From: Balneola sp.
Lineage (GTDB): Bacteria; Bacteroidota; Rhodothermia; Balneolales; Balneolaceae
DNA length: 64,000 bases
Assembly (NCBI GenBank): GCA_028284195.1
Contig: JANQSE010000002.1
Span: 372,001 to 436,000, forward strand
Direction: 5' to 3'
The position numbers and the translations under genes were made by a program. Under the pieces are notes generated by a model that searched no databases, was not told where the DNA came from, and saw nothing but the letters and a program-made list of their open reading frames with translations. The first letter of the stretch is position 1. Every line of letters begins with the position of its first letter. Below, piece after piece: positions 26,368 to 33,799 of the stretch.

Positions 26368-27335
26368 TCTTCCTCGATATCTTTTACAATAAAAAAGCCA
26401 TCGCTGCCTTGTTTCTGGTACAATGGCATAAGAATATAACCGTTTGCCTGAGCTTCGATCTTCCCATGGCAGTCGTTTGCTAACCAATCTCCTTTTTCAA
26501 CGCAGTCAAAGTTCTTAAAACCGGGTCTCATCTCAAACTCATCCTCATCTTCAATGATATGCTTGTACACAAACTCAACTTGTTCGGGCAAAGCCCTCGT
26601 TTGTTCTTTTAAAAAGGCATCATACTTCGAATAGTCATCAATTAGTTTGCTTTCTAAACATCCTGAGGCAACAAGAAGAGAGTATAAGCCGGCTGTTGCA
26701 TTAAACTCAGCACTTTCGCTAAAGTGCATCCCTGCTTCAAAAGCGAAGCCAATATTGCCGGCGTTTTGCACATACTTTAAAGCTGTGCCATGTAAGGCTT
26801 TTTCAATGCCGAATATTAAGGGTACTTCCAGTTCACTAAGTAATTCAACATTTTTATTTGCACTTGAACTTATTACAAACAGTGCGTTTTCTGACGAAAA
26901 TGTATGAAAGTCAGCAAAAATTACCGGAGCAGGTTTTTCTTCAGGAAGAATAATCGGGTCTAAAATTTCCAGAAGGTCTTTGGTTTCTTTTCGTTCAGTA
27001 GTTTTTAGTTCATTTCTTGGTGTACGCCGCACCTTATCTAAAATGGAAGTGAACCAAATACGATTCATGTCTTCATCTATATACCGAACTCCGGTTTCAA
27101 GAGCGGGCAAATTTCCTTTAAGCCCTATAAGTGTTCCACAAAAATGGGATTCAGCACCTTCAAGGTGCTCGAGCACGTGTTCGATAGCTGCAATTCCAGT
27201 TGGTTCATTGCCGTGCACACCAGCTAAGGCAATAATAGTTGGGCCGGGTTTCTTGCCTTGCATGTATCCAATAACCCGTTCTGAGTGTTTTTCTGCAAAG
27301 AGCTCACTTTTTTGTGGCTTTATCAACGTCTCCAA
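26364..27335 (-). CDS. M14-like succinylglutamate desuccinylase / aspartoacylase family protein
   Basis: A 323-residue zinc hydrolase of the carboxypeptidase-A clan. Visible ligands: GVHGNEPTGIAAIEHVLEHL (HxxE near residues 40-43) and ADFHTFSSENALFVISSS (His near 143). The proposed acid/base Glu could be FAFEAGMHFSES. Family members remove acyl groups from N-acyl amino acids or deglutamylate; the substrate here is unknown. The frame starts at a TTG at 27335 directly after the GCS2-CBS stop; a second TTG three codons later or the ATG 24 codons in (MQGKKPGPT) are alternatives. Its close linkage to a glutamate-cysteine-ligase-like gene suggests an acyl-amino-acid or gamma-glutamyl substrate. Confidence 0.8.
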   Translation of the reverse strand: METLIKPQKSELFAEKHSERVIGYMQGKKPGPTIIALAGVHGNEPTGIAAIEHVLEHLEGAESHFCGTLIGLKGNLPALETGVRYIDEDMNRIWFTSILDKVRRTPRNELKTTERKETKDLLEILDPIILPEEKPAPVIFADFHTFSSENALFVISSSANKNVELLSELEVPLIFGIEKALHGTALKYVQNAGNIGFAFEAGMHFSESAEFNATAGLYSLLVASGCLESKLIDDYSKYDAFLKEQTRALPEQVEFVYKHIIEDEDEFEMRPGFKNFDCVEKGDWLANDCHGKIEAQANGYILMPLYQKQGSDGFFIVKDIEEE

Positions 27336-29270
27336 TCAATTATCCTTTTCTTTTTTTTCTTCAGCCAATGTTTTGATCAGCGTTCTGCTAATATTTATAA
27401 AATTACCTTCGGTAATAATACCAACTAATTGACTATTCTTCACTACAGGAAGGCATCCAATTTTTTGATCCTGCATAATCTCCATCGCCTCAAGAATGGA
27501 TGCTTCGGGATGTATCGTAATGGGATTATCGATCATGATTTTTTCAATTGTAAGGCTTTCATCATTCATTTTTTCGGTAATTATTTTTGAGTATTCCCGC
27601 ATTACCATCCGCATAGAAACAAGGCCTACCAAATGCTTTTGGTCATCCTCAATTGGTATGTAGCGAATACGTCTCCAGTCCAAAAGGTTTGCTGCAAATT
27701 CTATCAGGTCATCCTTGCGGGCTGTAAATAAATCGGTTGTCATAAATTCTTCGACCAACAGAGTAGAGGGCCTCCAAAAATTCACGTCCTCAATTCTTGC
27801 CAAGCCCCATTTATGTACAGGCTCTCCCTTTTTTTGATTTTTAGCCATTGCCATGGTTATAGCAGATAATGTTTGCTCTCTGTTATGTTCTTTTATCAAT
27901 TTGCCATAAGACTTTACTACCCAATAAGCACCGGTTTGGGCACTTTCTACACGATCTTCGATTACACTCAAATAAGTATCGATATCAGATTTTTGTATGC
28001 TGGCTTTTTCTAAACCTGCACGGGCAATGGGTAATAATTCTTCTGTGATCAAATCTCGTGCTGTAATCTTTGAATCACCTGTCCAGATAAATTTAGTGTC
28101 TGTTCCCATTTTGGATGCAGCAAAAAAGTTCATTCTTGCATCATCAAAATCTAATTCTTGGGTAATGTCTGGATAAGCATCTTCGAAACCATTCATCAAA
28201 CCCAGCCAAAAAGCTGTATTCGCAATTTCATCTACTACCGTTGGGCCCGATGGCAAAACCCTGTTCTCGATTCTCAGATGTGGTTTACCGCCGCCAATAC
28301 CATAGCATGCCCTGTTCCAGCGATATACCGTTCCATTATGAACATTGAGGGCCATTAATTTAGGAGGCTCTCCATTTTGGAGCATTTCTTCTACATTTTC
28401 TACAACATTTGAGCTTAAAAGAACCCGATACCTGGAAATGTCTTCCTTATAAATATCCAGGATGCTTCCCCGCAGCCAATCGTTACCAAATGTTACCCGT
28501 GGCAGGCTGTCCCTGAGGTGATCCGTAACTCCCCGTGTATCCACAGATTGATGAAAAAGAGCAATTCGTGTTTCTGCCCATAACCTTTTTCCAAGAAGAA
28601 TAGGAGAATTTACTGCACTTGCTAAAACAGGTGCACTTATGGCTTGTGCAACATTATACTTTGATACAAACTCATCGGGTTTAATCTGCAGATGCACCTG
28701 ATATCCGGTATTGCAGCCTTCTAAAAGGGGAGTATCGAATTTCATTAACAGTTCATCCATTCCCTGAATGCGGATATCATACTCTTTGCCCCGCATATTA
28801 TCGATCGCATCGCAGAGTGCTTTATATCTTGGTAGAGGAGTGAGGTTTTCAATGGCAACATCTGATTTCCGGATGGAAGGAAGAATACCGGTTAAAAGAA
28901 TATCACCACCAAGCTTTTGAACGGTTTTTCGAACATACTCAACTTCTTTTTGGAGGTTACTTTCCAGTTGTGAGAGGCAGTTCCCGGTAAACTCCAGGGG
29001 ATCAAGATTTATTTCTACGTTAAACTTGGCGATTTCGGTGGTATAATTGCCTTCGCCCAAAGCTTCCAACACTTCCATGGCATTTGTCATGGCCTTACCA
29101 TGATCGTCAATCAAACATAATTCCTGCTCTGCGCCAATTCTGATTGTATCTGTTTCGAACCAATCATCTTCCAGCATTTTTTCCATGGCACGTACATCTT
29201 TGAGTACATACTTCATGAACTGCTGAATTTCTTCGTTGCTTTTTGCCAGTTTAACTCGTTCTTCGCCCAT
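27336..29270 (-). CDS. GCS2-type glutamate-cysteine ligase-like protein with C-terminal CBS pair
   Basis: A 644-residue fusion. Residues ~20-480 match the GCS2 carboxylate-amine ligase family: IRIGAEQELCLIDDHG, EIAKFNVEINLDPLEFTGNC, GCNTGYQVHLQI and GGKPHLRIENRVLPSGPTVVDE, which contain the acidic metal/ATP-binding residues. Residues ~515-640 form two CBS domains (EEFMTTDLFTARKDDLIEFA; EKIMIDNPITIHPEASILEA), which usually bind adenine nucleotides and regulate the attached enzyme. Typical GCS2 ligases lack CBS domains, so ligation probably responds to energy charge; this is inference. True glutathione synthesis is not shown, since no gshB is nearby. First gene of a compact operon with the M14-like deacylase, scpB, rluB and a hydrolase. 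Confidence 0.85.
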   Translation of the reverse strand: MGEERVKLAKSNEEIQQFMKYVLKDVRAMEKMLEDDWFETDTIRIGAEQELCLIDDHGKAMTNAMEVLEALGEGNYTTEIAKFNVEINLDPLEFTGNCLSQLESNLQKEVEYVRKTVQKLGGDILLTGILPSIRKSDVAIENLTPLPRYKALCDAIDNMRGKEYDIRIQGMDELLMKFDTPLLEGCNTGYQVHLQIKPDEFVSKYNVAQAISAPVLASAVNSPILLGKRLWAETRIALFHQSVDTRGVTDHLRDSLPRVTFGNDWLRGSILDIYKEDISRYRVLLSSNVVENVEEMLQNGEPPKLMALNVHNGTVYRWNRACYGIGGGKPHLRIENRVLPSGPTVVDEIANTAFWLGLMNGFEDAYPDITQELDFDDARMNFFAASKMGTDTKFIWTGDSKITARDLITEELLPIARAGLEKASIQKSDIDTYLSVIEDRVESAQTGAYWVVKSYGKLIKEHNREQTLSAITMAMAKNQKKGEPVHKWGLARIEDVNFWRPSTLLVEEFMTTDLFTARKDDLIEFAANLLDWRRIRYIPIEDDQKHLVGLVSMRMVMREYSKIITEKMNDESLTIEKIMIDNPITIHPEASILEAMEIMQDQKIGCLPVVKNSQLVGIITEGNFINISRTLIKTLAEEKKEKDN

Positions 29271-29635
29271 TTCGCAGTTTGTTTTAATCCAACTCCTAAA
29301 TACCGATTTTCTTAAGCGTATTGCAAGTTTAAAAAGTAAATAACCACTAAGGCCACAGAGTTAGTAATAAATGCCGCAACCTAATAAATATTACTTTAGG
29401 TTTTTAGTTCAGTGCTGTTGTCTAAATAAATTTTGTGGTTTGCTATTACCGAATTGCTTCTACATTAATATTTATCCTAATGGAGGAAGCATTTTTACCA
29501 GCTTCTTGGTTTAATAAAATTCTCAACTTCAGTTCAAAATATTATATCTTTATTCATCAAAAACTACTTGATTCAACCTTGATATTTAGTATTCTATAAG
29601 CAAGTATTTTATTCGAAAATTAGATTTATTCAGTA
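29271..29635. other. 365-bp intergenic stretch holding a priA 3'-end remnant
   Basis: Between the divergent GCS2-CBS gene and the first island gene. The segment 29271-29445 is AT-rich with no recognised motif apart from presumed promoters. The segment 29446-29541 is a decayed copy of the end of priA, listed separately. From 29542 to 29635 the sequence is AT-rich and contains TATCTTTA at about 29545, resembling the Bacteroidetes -7 box, roughly 85 bp before the GTG start at 29636. Confidence 0.6.
29446..29541 (-). pseudogene. Remnant of the priA 3' end (island boundary)
   Basis: Minus-strand frame of 31 codons plus stop, ending IRININ then VEAIR-stop, compared with the intact PriA ending VIRVNINVEAIR-stop at 40100. 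The last 36 bases agree at 33 positions; 25 bases (29450-29474 and 40104-40128) are identical. Differences in the tail are third-position changes and V/I. Further in, the frame reads FELKLRILLNQEAGKNASS against FIEKLLDRIMKVYEAESKIGTS, a weaker but aligned match. A stop codon lies immediately upstream of the match, so this is a fragment only. It has the same orientation as priA and marks the left edge of the 29.5-40.1 kb block. Confidence 0.8.
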
Positions 29636-31381
29636 GTGCGTGTATTTGTAATATTAATTGGGCTTGCTCTCGCCTCATGCAAAAAAACTGTTCGAACTGA
29701 ATTTGTTTTTATTTCAGAGTCATTTCAGAACCGATTTGTGGATGATGGTACTACACAAATTCATGATGAAAATGACGAAGGATTTTTTAAAGATCATTTC
29801 AATATTTCTAAAGCCAATCGTGAATTTTTTTCAGCTCAACAGATCGATAAAGAAATACTCTTTAAGAAAACGGGAATTGCCTGGAATCAGATTGCACATT
29901 TTGATTCGGTATTAAATTTCAAAAACCTGTTTTCGATAAATACCAATAGGGTCGCTTATGTTATCGAATATCGATTCGTAGATTCTTATAAGGATCTGTT
30001 TTTATCCTTAGGTTCAGATGATGGAATCAAAGTATGGGTAAACGGAGAGGAAATTTACTCAAGGAATGTGTGGCGGGGTATTCAAATAGATGATGATTTT
30101 ATAGACATCAAGTTAAATTCTGGATGGAACACGATTGTCTACAAAGTAAGCCAAGGCGATGGTGGCTGGGGATTATATAGAACGTTCAAAGAGAAAAAGT
30201 ATCTAGAGTCGTCTATATCTCATAAATCCTTTGATATTTATAACGACATTCTTGAAGCTGCAATTTTAGAAGAAAATGAAATACTGCAAATAAAAATTGA
30301 TCCTCGTTCAAAGCTGGATACTTTCAATACTGTTGAATTAAAATTAAACGAGGTTTTACAAAACTTTGACAAAAGTGAGGTCCTAAAAAAAGAGGTGCTT
30401 GGAAGCGAGCTTCCATTTGAAATTAAATTGCCTGCAAGTTTTACAGGATATGGAATCTTCTCCCTAAAAGTAACGCGCAAAAACAGAACTGTATTTAAAG
30501 AAGATATTCCTGTCTTTAACAGAAGCTATATTGACCGGCAATATTCAAAGTACTCTGAAACCCAAAATGGTTCGCAAAGTGATGAGTTTTACTGGGCTAA
30601 AAAGAATGCGTTTCTTGTCTTGTACGATAAGGGAGAAAAAGCTTCCACTCGTATGCTGGCTGAATCTTTGCATGACCTACTGCAATATGAACATAAGAAA
30701 GAGTCCATAAGTCATCCTGGATTTGATATCCTGGGATACAGGTCCAGAACAGATAACTCAGTACAAACCTACACTCTGTTTTCTCCCAATGATAGCCCAG
30801 TAAGAACTGGGGTTTTGATTATGCATGGGGAATATGATAAAGACAGCGATTATTGGTACAGTTATGAAGGTGGAAGCCATTCTGTAACAACTGGGCGCAT
30901 CGCATCCAGCATAAAATGGAACATACATCTTGTTATGACCCATGGGCGTGGAATCCAGAATTACTTAGGAGAAGCCAAAGAAGAGTTACCATTAATATCT
31001 AAACAATTATCTTCTTTATCCGGAATTAACGCCTCGCATATTTTAGTATGGTCTAAAGGAACTACTTCGCTGCTTGAGCTTTTAAAGAATGTTGACTTAA
31101 AACTGGAGTCTGTCGGGATTATAAGCCCGTTTGTGCCGGACAAAAAAATAGAAATGCAGCAATTGATCAGCTATATAAAAATCAGATATCCTGAGTTGAA
31201 GTGGTTCATTCGCCATGGACTTAACGATTCTGATTCGCCTATAAGTCGTACACGGAAGTTTGTAGAATTACTTAAAAACAACAACTATGAAATAAATTAT
31301 GAAGAGATTCCCTATTCCACACACTGGAATTATATTTATGATCAGGAACACAAATACTATGAATATGTTTCGCAGAATTAA
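29636..31381 (+). CDS. Lipoprotein with PA14-like module and esterase-like alpha/beta hydrolase domain
   Basis: About 581 residues starting at GTG. The N-terminus (MRVFVILIGLALASCKKT) is a lipoprotein signal with Cys at 15. Residues ~100-180 hold LSLGSDDGIKVWVNGEEIYS with SGWNTIVYKVSQGDGGWGLY, the DDGxxVWxNG signature of PA14/galactose-binding-like modules. The C-terminal half is hydrolase-like: GVLIMHGEYDKDSDYWYSY, elbow ILVWSKGTTSLLEL (candidate Ser in WSKGT), acid in HGLNDSDSPISRTRKFVELL and His in STHWNYIYD. The elbow deviates from GxSxG. I infer an envelope-anchored carbohydrate or peptide esterase. It is the first gene of the AT-rich block; the next gene begins inside its last codons. 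Confidence 0.65.
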   Translation: MRVFVILIGLALASCKKTVRTEFVFISESFQNRFVDDGTTQIHDENDEGFFKDHFNISKANREFFSAQQIDKEILFKKTGIAWNQIAHFDSVLNFKNLFSINTNRVAYVIEYRFVDSYKDLFLSLGSDDGIKVWVNGEEIYSRNVWRGIQIDDDFIDIKLNSGWNTIVYKVSQGDGGWGLYRTFKEKKYLESSISHKSFDIYNDILEAAILEENEILQIKIDPRSKLDTFNTVELKLNEVLQNFDKSEVLKKEVLGSELPFEIKLPASFTGYGIFSLKVTRKNRTVFKEDIPVFNRSYIDRQYSKYSETQNGSQSDEFYWAKKNAFLVLYDKGEKASTRMLAESLHDLLQYEHKKESISHPGFDILGYRSRTDNSVQTYTLFSPNDSPVRTGVLIMHGEYDKDSDYWYSYEGGSHSVTTGRIASSIKWNIHLVMTHGRGIQNYLGEAKEELPLISKQLSSLSGINASHILVWSKGTTSLLELLKNVDLKLESVGIISPFVPDKKIEMQQLISYIKIRYPELKWFIRHGLNDSDSPISRTRKFVELLKNNNYEINYEEIPYSTHWNYIYDQEHKYYEYVSQN

Positions 31382-32414
31382 CTTTTACCTAGTTGTGGTT
31401 ACTCTGCTGGGAATTACAGTTTCTTGTAACAAAAAAACTCAAGACTTTGATATAACAGTAGATCTTGCTCATGAAATGGGAGCCGGTATGTTTGCGCCAG
31501 ATAAGGGAGACAGTATTTTTATTTCCGGAAACTTTAATGACTGGAGCACATCTTCTGATCCACTAAAAGTATCTGCTAATGAGTGGGTATATGGGATCGA
31601 TGTTCGAGACATGGTTGACCTGGGAGACGATGCCATTCAGGTTTCCGACACCCTTGAGTATAAATTCTTTCTTAAATCTGAAGATCAAAGCAAATTATTG
31701 AATACGGGGTGGGAATCAATTGCAAACCGAAAAACTGCAATCGGAGACTTAATTATCGAAAAACCTACCTTTATTTTTAATGATCTTGATCCGGTTCAAG
31801 AAACACGTAATGTTACTTTTACAGTGGGAATGTCGAACCAACAGGTATTAGGCTTTTTTGAACCTGACTCCGGAGATGTTGTAGTTGTTACGGGATCATT
31901 TATTGACTGGAACCCAGTTGGTATTCCCTTGGAATTAACTTCTAAAGATAATTTAGTCTACTCAGGTATAATCCCTATCTCTGATAATTCAATTTCATAT
32001 AAATATGTTATACACTCAAAAAGGAGGTCTACATTGACCTCTGCTAGATGGGAAACAATACCTAATAGAGAGATGCTTTTAAATAACGAAGGAACTAGTA
32101 ATTATTCCGATTTTAATAATCAAAATAGATTATTGCGTATACAACTGAATACTGAAAGAGCTTCTAAGAATAAAATATTTGAAGAATCAAAAGGCGATCG
32201 ATTACAAGTAAAGCTATTACTAGATAACAAAGAACATTTAACCAGCTATATGATAAATGTAGGTAAGAATGTATACGAAATTGCTGTAGAGATCCCGCCT
32301 AATGTTCTTAATATAGAGTATAAGTTTGTGTTAAACATTAATGAATCGATTGATGAGTATAAACCGTTAAATGTTCCTGTTGGTGGTAAGTTTTTGAAAT
32401 TAAAAGATATTTAA
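31359..32414 (+). CDS. Lipoprotein with repeated CBM48/CBM20-like modules
   Basis: About 352 residues. An earlier ATG at 31299 exists, but the ATG at 31359 (or 31365) gives a proper lipoprotein signal (FYLVVVTLLGITVSC). Two clear beta-sandwich repeats follow: AGMFAPDKGDSIFISGNFND-W (about residues 35-55) and VLGFFEPDSGDVVVVTGSFIDW (about 162-183), each with the G-x-F-x-D-W core and later YKFFL or YKYVIHS strand plus a W-E-x-I-x-N-R motif. A third, degenerate repeat may occupy ~265-345. Such units resemble starch/glycogen-binding modules attached to Bacteroidota exported proteins. No catalytic domain is seen. It overlaps the upstream gene by about 23 bp, so the two are coupled. Confidence 0.65.
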   Translation: MNMFRRINFYLVVVTLLGITVSCNKKTQDFDITVDLAHEMGAGMFAPDKGDSIFISGNFNDWSTSSDPLKVSANEWVYGIDVRDMVDLGDDAIQVSDTLEYKFFLKSEDQSKLLNTGWESIANRKTAIGDLIIEKPTFIFNDLDPVQETRNVTFTVGMSNQQVLGFFEPDSGDVVVVTGSFIDWNPVGIPLELTSKDNLVYSGIIPISDNSISYKYVIHSKRRSTLTSARWETIPNREMLLNNEGTSNYSDFNNQNRLLRIQLNTERASKNKIFEESKGDRLQVKLLLDNKEHLTSYMINVGKNVYEIAVEIPPNVLNIEYKFVLNINESIDEYKPLNVPVGGKFLKLKDI

Positions 32415-32445
32415 GTATCATAATGCAATCATATCTTAAGTCAAG

Positions 32446-32832
32446 ATGAAGATTTTTAAAATAATTTTGCTAGTACTTTTTCTTTATTCATGCAATCTGG
32501 TACCTGATCCCGAAACAAGAGAAGTCGAAGAATATCAAACTATTATTTTGGGATTCTCATTTTCTCCCGATACAGTAGCAGTAGGGGATACCGTACTCAT
32601 TAAATGCATTATTGAAGATTCATTGGATACCTCTTTTAGGTTTGATTGGGGTTTAGAAAATAAAATACCAATTAATGGAAGGATAGATAGTTCGGTTATC
32701 AAATGGGAAGCTGTTGAAATGTCTCAGCAAACTAATATAGTAACACAATTACGGCGTTCAGTAACAGTAGATAATTCAAGTGAAACAAAAGAACCTGTAA
32801 GCGAATCTTTTTCAATAAAAATTCAACAGTAA
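32446..32832 (+). CDS. Small lipoprotein with Ig/PKD-like fold
   Basis: A 128-residue exported protein: signal MKIFKIILLVLFLYSC with lipobox Cys at 16, then NLVPDPETREVEEYQTIILG. The rest is a single predicted beta-sandwich: FSFSPDTVAVGDTVLIKCII, SFRFDWGLENK, and a final SVTVDNSSETKEPVSESFSI, resembling immunoglobulin-like or PKD repeats that occur in surface proteins. No active-site motif is visible and I do not recognise a named family. It follows the CBM-like gene by 31 bp and is probably in the same operon; a weak terminator hairpin follows it. Confidence 0.55.
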   Translation: MKIFKIILLVLFLYSCNLVPDPETREVEEYQTIILGFSFSPDTVAVGDTVLIKCIIEDSLDTSFRFDWGLENKIPINGRIDSSVIKWEAVEMSQQTNIVTQLRRSVTVDNSSETKEPVSESFSIKIQQ

Positions 32833-32842
32833 AAAAATTGGC

Positions 32843-32875
32843 GACAGCTTAAACTGTCTTTACCCCTATTTTTTA
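32843..32875 (+). terminator. Possible intrinsic terminator after the small lipoprotein gene
   Basis: GACAG (32843-32847) and CTGTC (32854-32858) with a six-base loop form a 5-bp stem, followed by TTTACCCCTATTTTTTATC. It lies 10 bp after the stop of the lipoprotein gene. The short stem makes it weak, but the following T-rich tract supports termination. Confidence 0.45.
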
Positions 32876-33032
32876 TCTTCAAAATGTTGTTCAATTATAG
32901 GTTACTAAAATTGACTTGGGTTGCAATTGCTGCAAATTCTTTAAAATAGGATGAAAACCAGTATGGAATAAGAATGTTTATTAAGGAAAAATTTTATATA
33001 AAAGAACCGAAATATTTCAGTTACCCAAGCAT

Positions 33033-33683
33033 ATGAAAACACTCTCTCTAATACTTTTTTTGATTTTATTTAATCCGGTTTTGAAAGCCCAACTTGACTA
33101 CAGCATAGACATCGGCTTAAATGTGAATAATTTAAACTTGAATAGTTCATTAAGTGAAGATATAGAACCGAGGTTAGGTTATCATGTTTCCACTTCTTTC
33201 AGCCATCCACTAAGTACAATGTCAAAATTTAATGTTCAGCTTGGCTTCGAAAAAATAGGGTTTAATGACCTTGTTTCTTCTAAGGTCTTTGATGATTCAG
33301 CAAACCCACTACCCGATATAGAGTCTGAAGTAAAATTATACAATATTGTTATTGTACCAAGCTTTCATCATTCATTTCTATTAGCAAACAAAAAGATTGG
33401 ACTATCCATAGGCTTTGCTGGCAATATTAATATTGCTCGGGATATTGAAGATTTCCTCATCTTGATTGAAGGGAAATCACCTATTGGTGAAAATATTAAA
33501 AGTTTTTGGATCGACTTTATGTTTCGATCAGAATATGAGTTACACAAGAACCTGAATGCACATTTATTTCTTACAAAAAGCATAATGCCGGTTATAGAAA
33601 CCGTAGGCTTTATATCTGGAGAAGATGAGAAGGGTTATTTTTTGAAATTCGGAATTGGGTTATCATACCGGCTAAAGATATAA
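33033..33683 (+). CDS. Outer-membrane beta-barrel protein
   Basis: A 216-residue exported protein with a signal peptide (MKTLSLILFLILFNPVLKAQ, cut after KAQ). The mature part alternates polar and hydrophobic residues in short strands with turns, such as YSIDIGLNVNNLNL, GYHVSTSFSHPLS, KFNVQLGFEKIGF, and it ends with FLKFGIGLSYRLKI, a typical terminal aromatic strand for Bacteroidota 8- to 10-strand barrels (PorT/OmpW-like). No enzymatic motif. It could transport or anchor substrates for the neighbouring secreted lyase-like protein; this is only a guess from position. A 10-bp inverted repeat lies just downstream. Confidence 0.65.
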   Translation: MKTLSLILFLILFNPVLKAQLDYSIDIGLNVNNLNLNSSLSEDIEPRLGYHVSTSFSHPLSTMSKFNVQLGFEKIGFNDLVSSKVFDDSANPLPDIESEVKLYNIVIVPSFHHSFLLANKKIGLSIGFAGNINIARDIEDFLILIEGKSPIGENIKSFWIDFMFRSEYELHKNLNAHLFLTKSIMPVIETVGFISGEDEKGYFLKFGIGLSYRLKI

Positions 33684-33705
33684 GGGTTTTCTTAAACTGA
33701 TAAAT

Positions 33706-33729
33706 ATTACTCTTAGATGTAAGAGTAAT
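33706..33729 (+). terminator. Perfect hairpin between barrel gene and lyase gene
   Basis: ATTACTCTTA (33706-33715) and TAAGAGTAAT (33720-33729) form a perfect 10-bp inverted repeat around GATG. The following GATTTTGAATTTATTTAAA is T-rich. It lies 22 bp after the barrel gene stop and 70 bp before the chosen start of the lyase-like gene, so it may terminate the first or regulate the second. An AT-rich stem makes a strong terminator doubtful. Confidence 0.45.
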
Positions 33730-33799
33730 GATTTTGAATTTATTTAAACTTACATTATTATTTGATAATGGTTTATGTAAAAAATTATCGTGTATTATT

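Noticed and set aside
33728-33799. Start of the giant secreted protein at 33728
   Set aside because: It would put 24 extra residues, including two cysteines and a polar stretch, before the signal peptide, and would begin within the end of a hairpin; the ATG at 33800 gives a proper signal.
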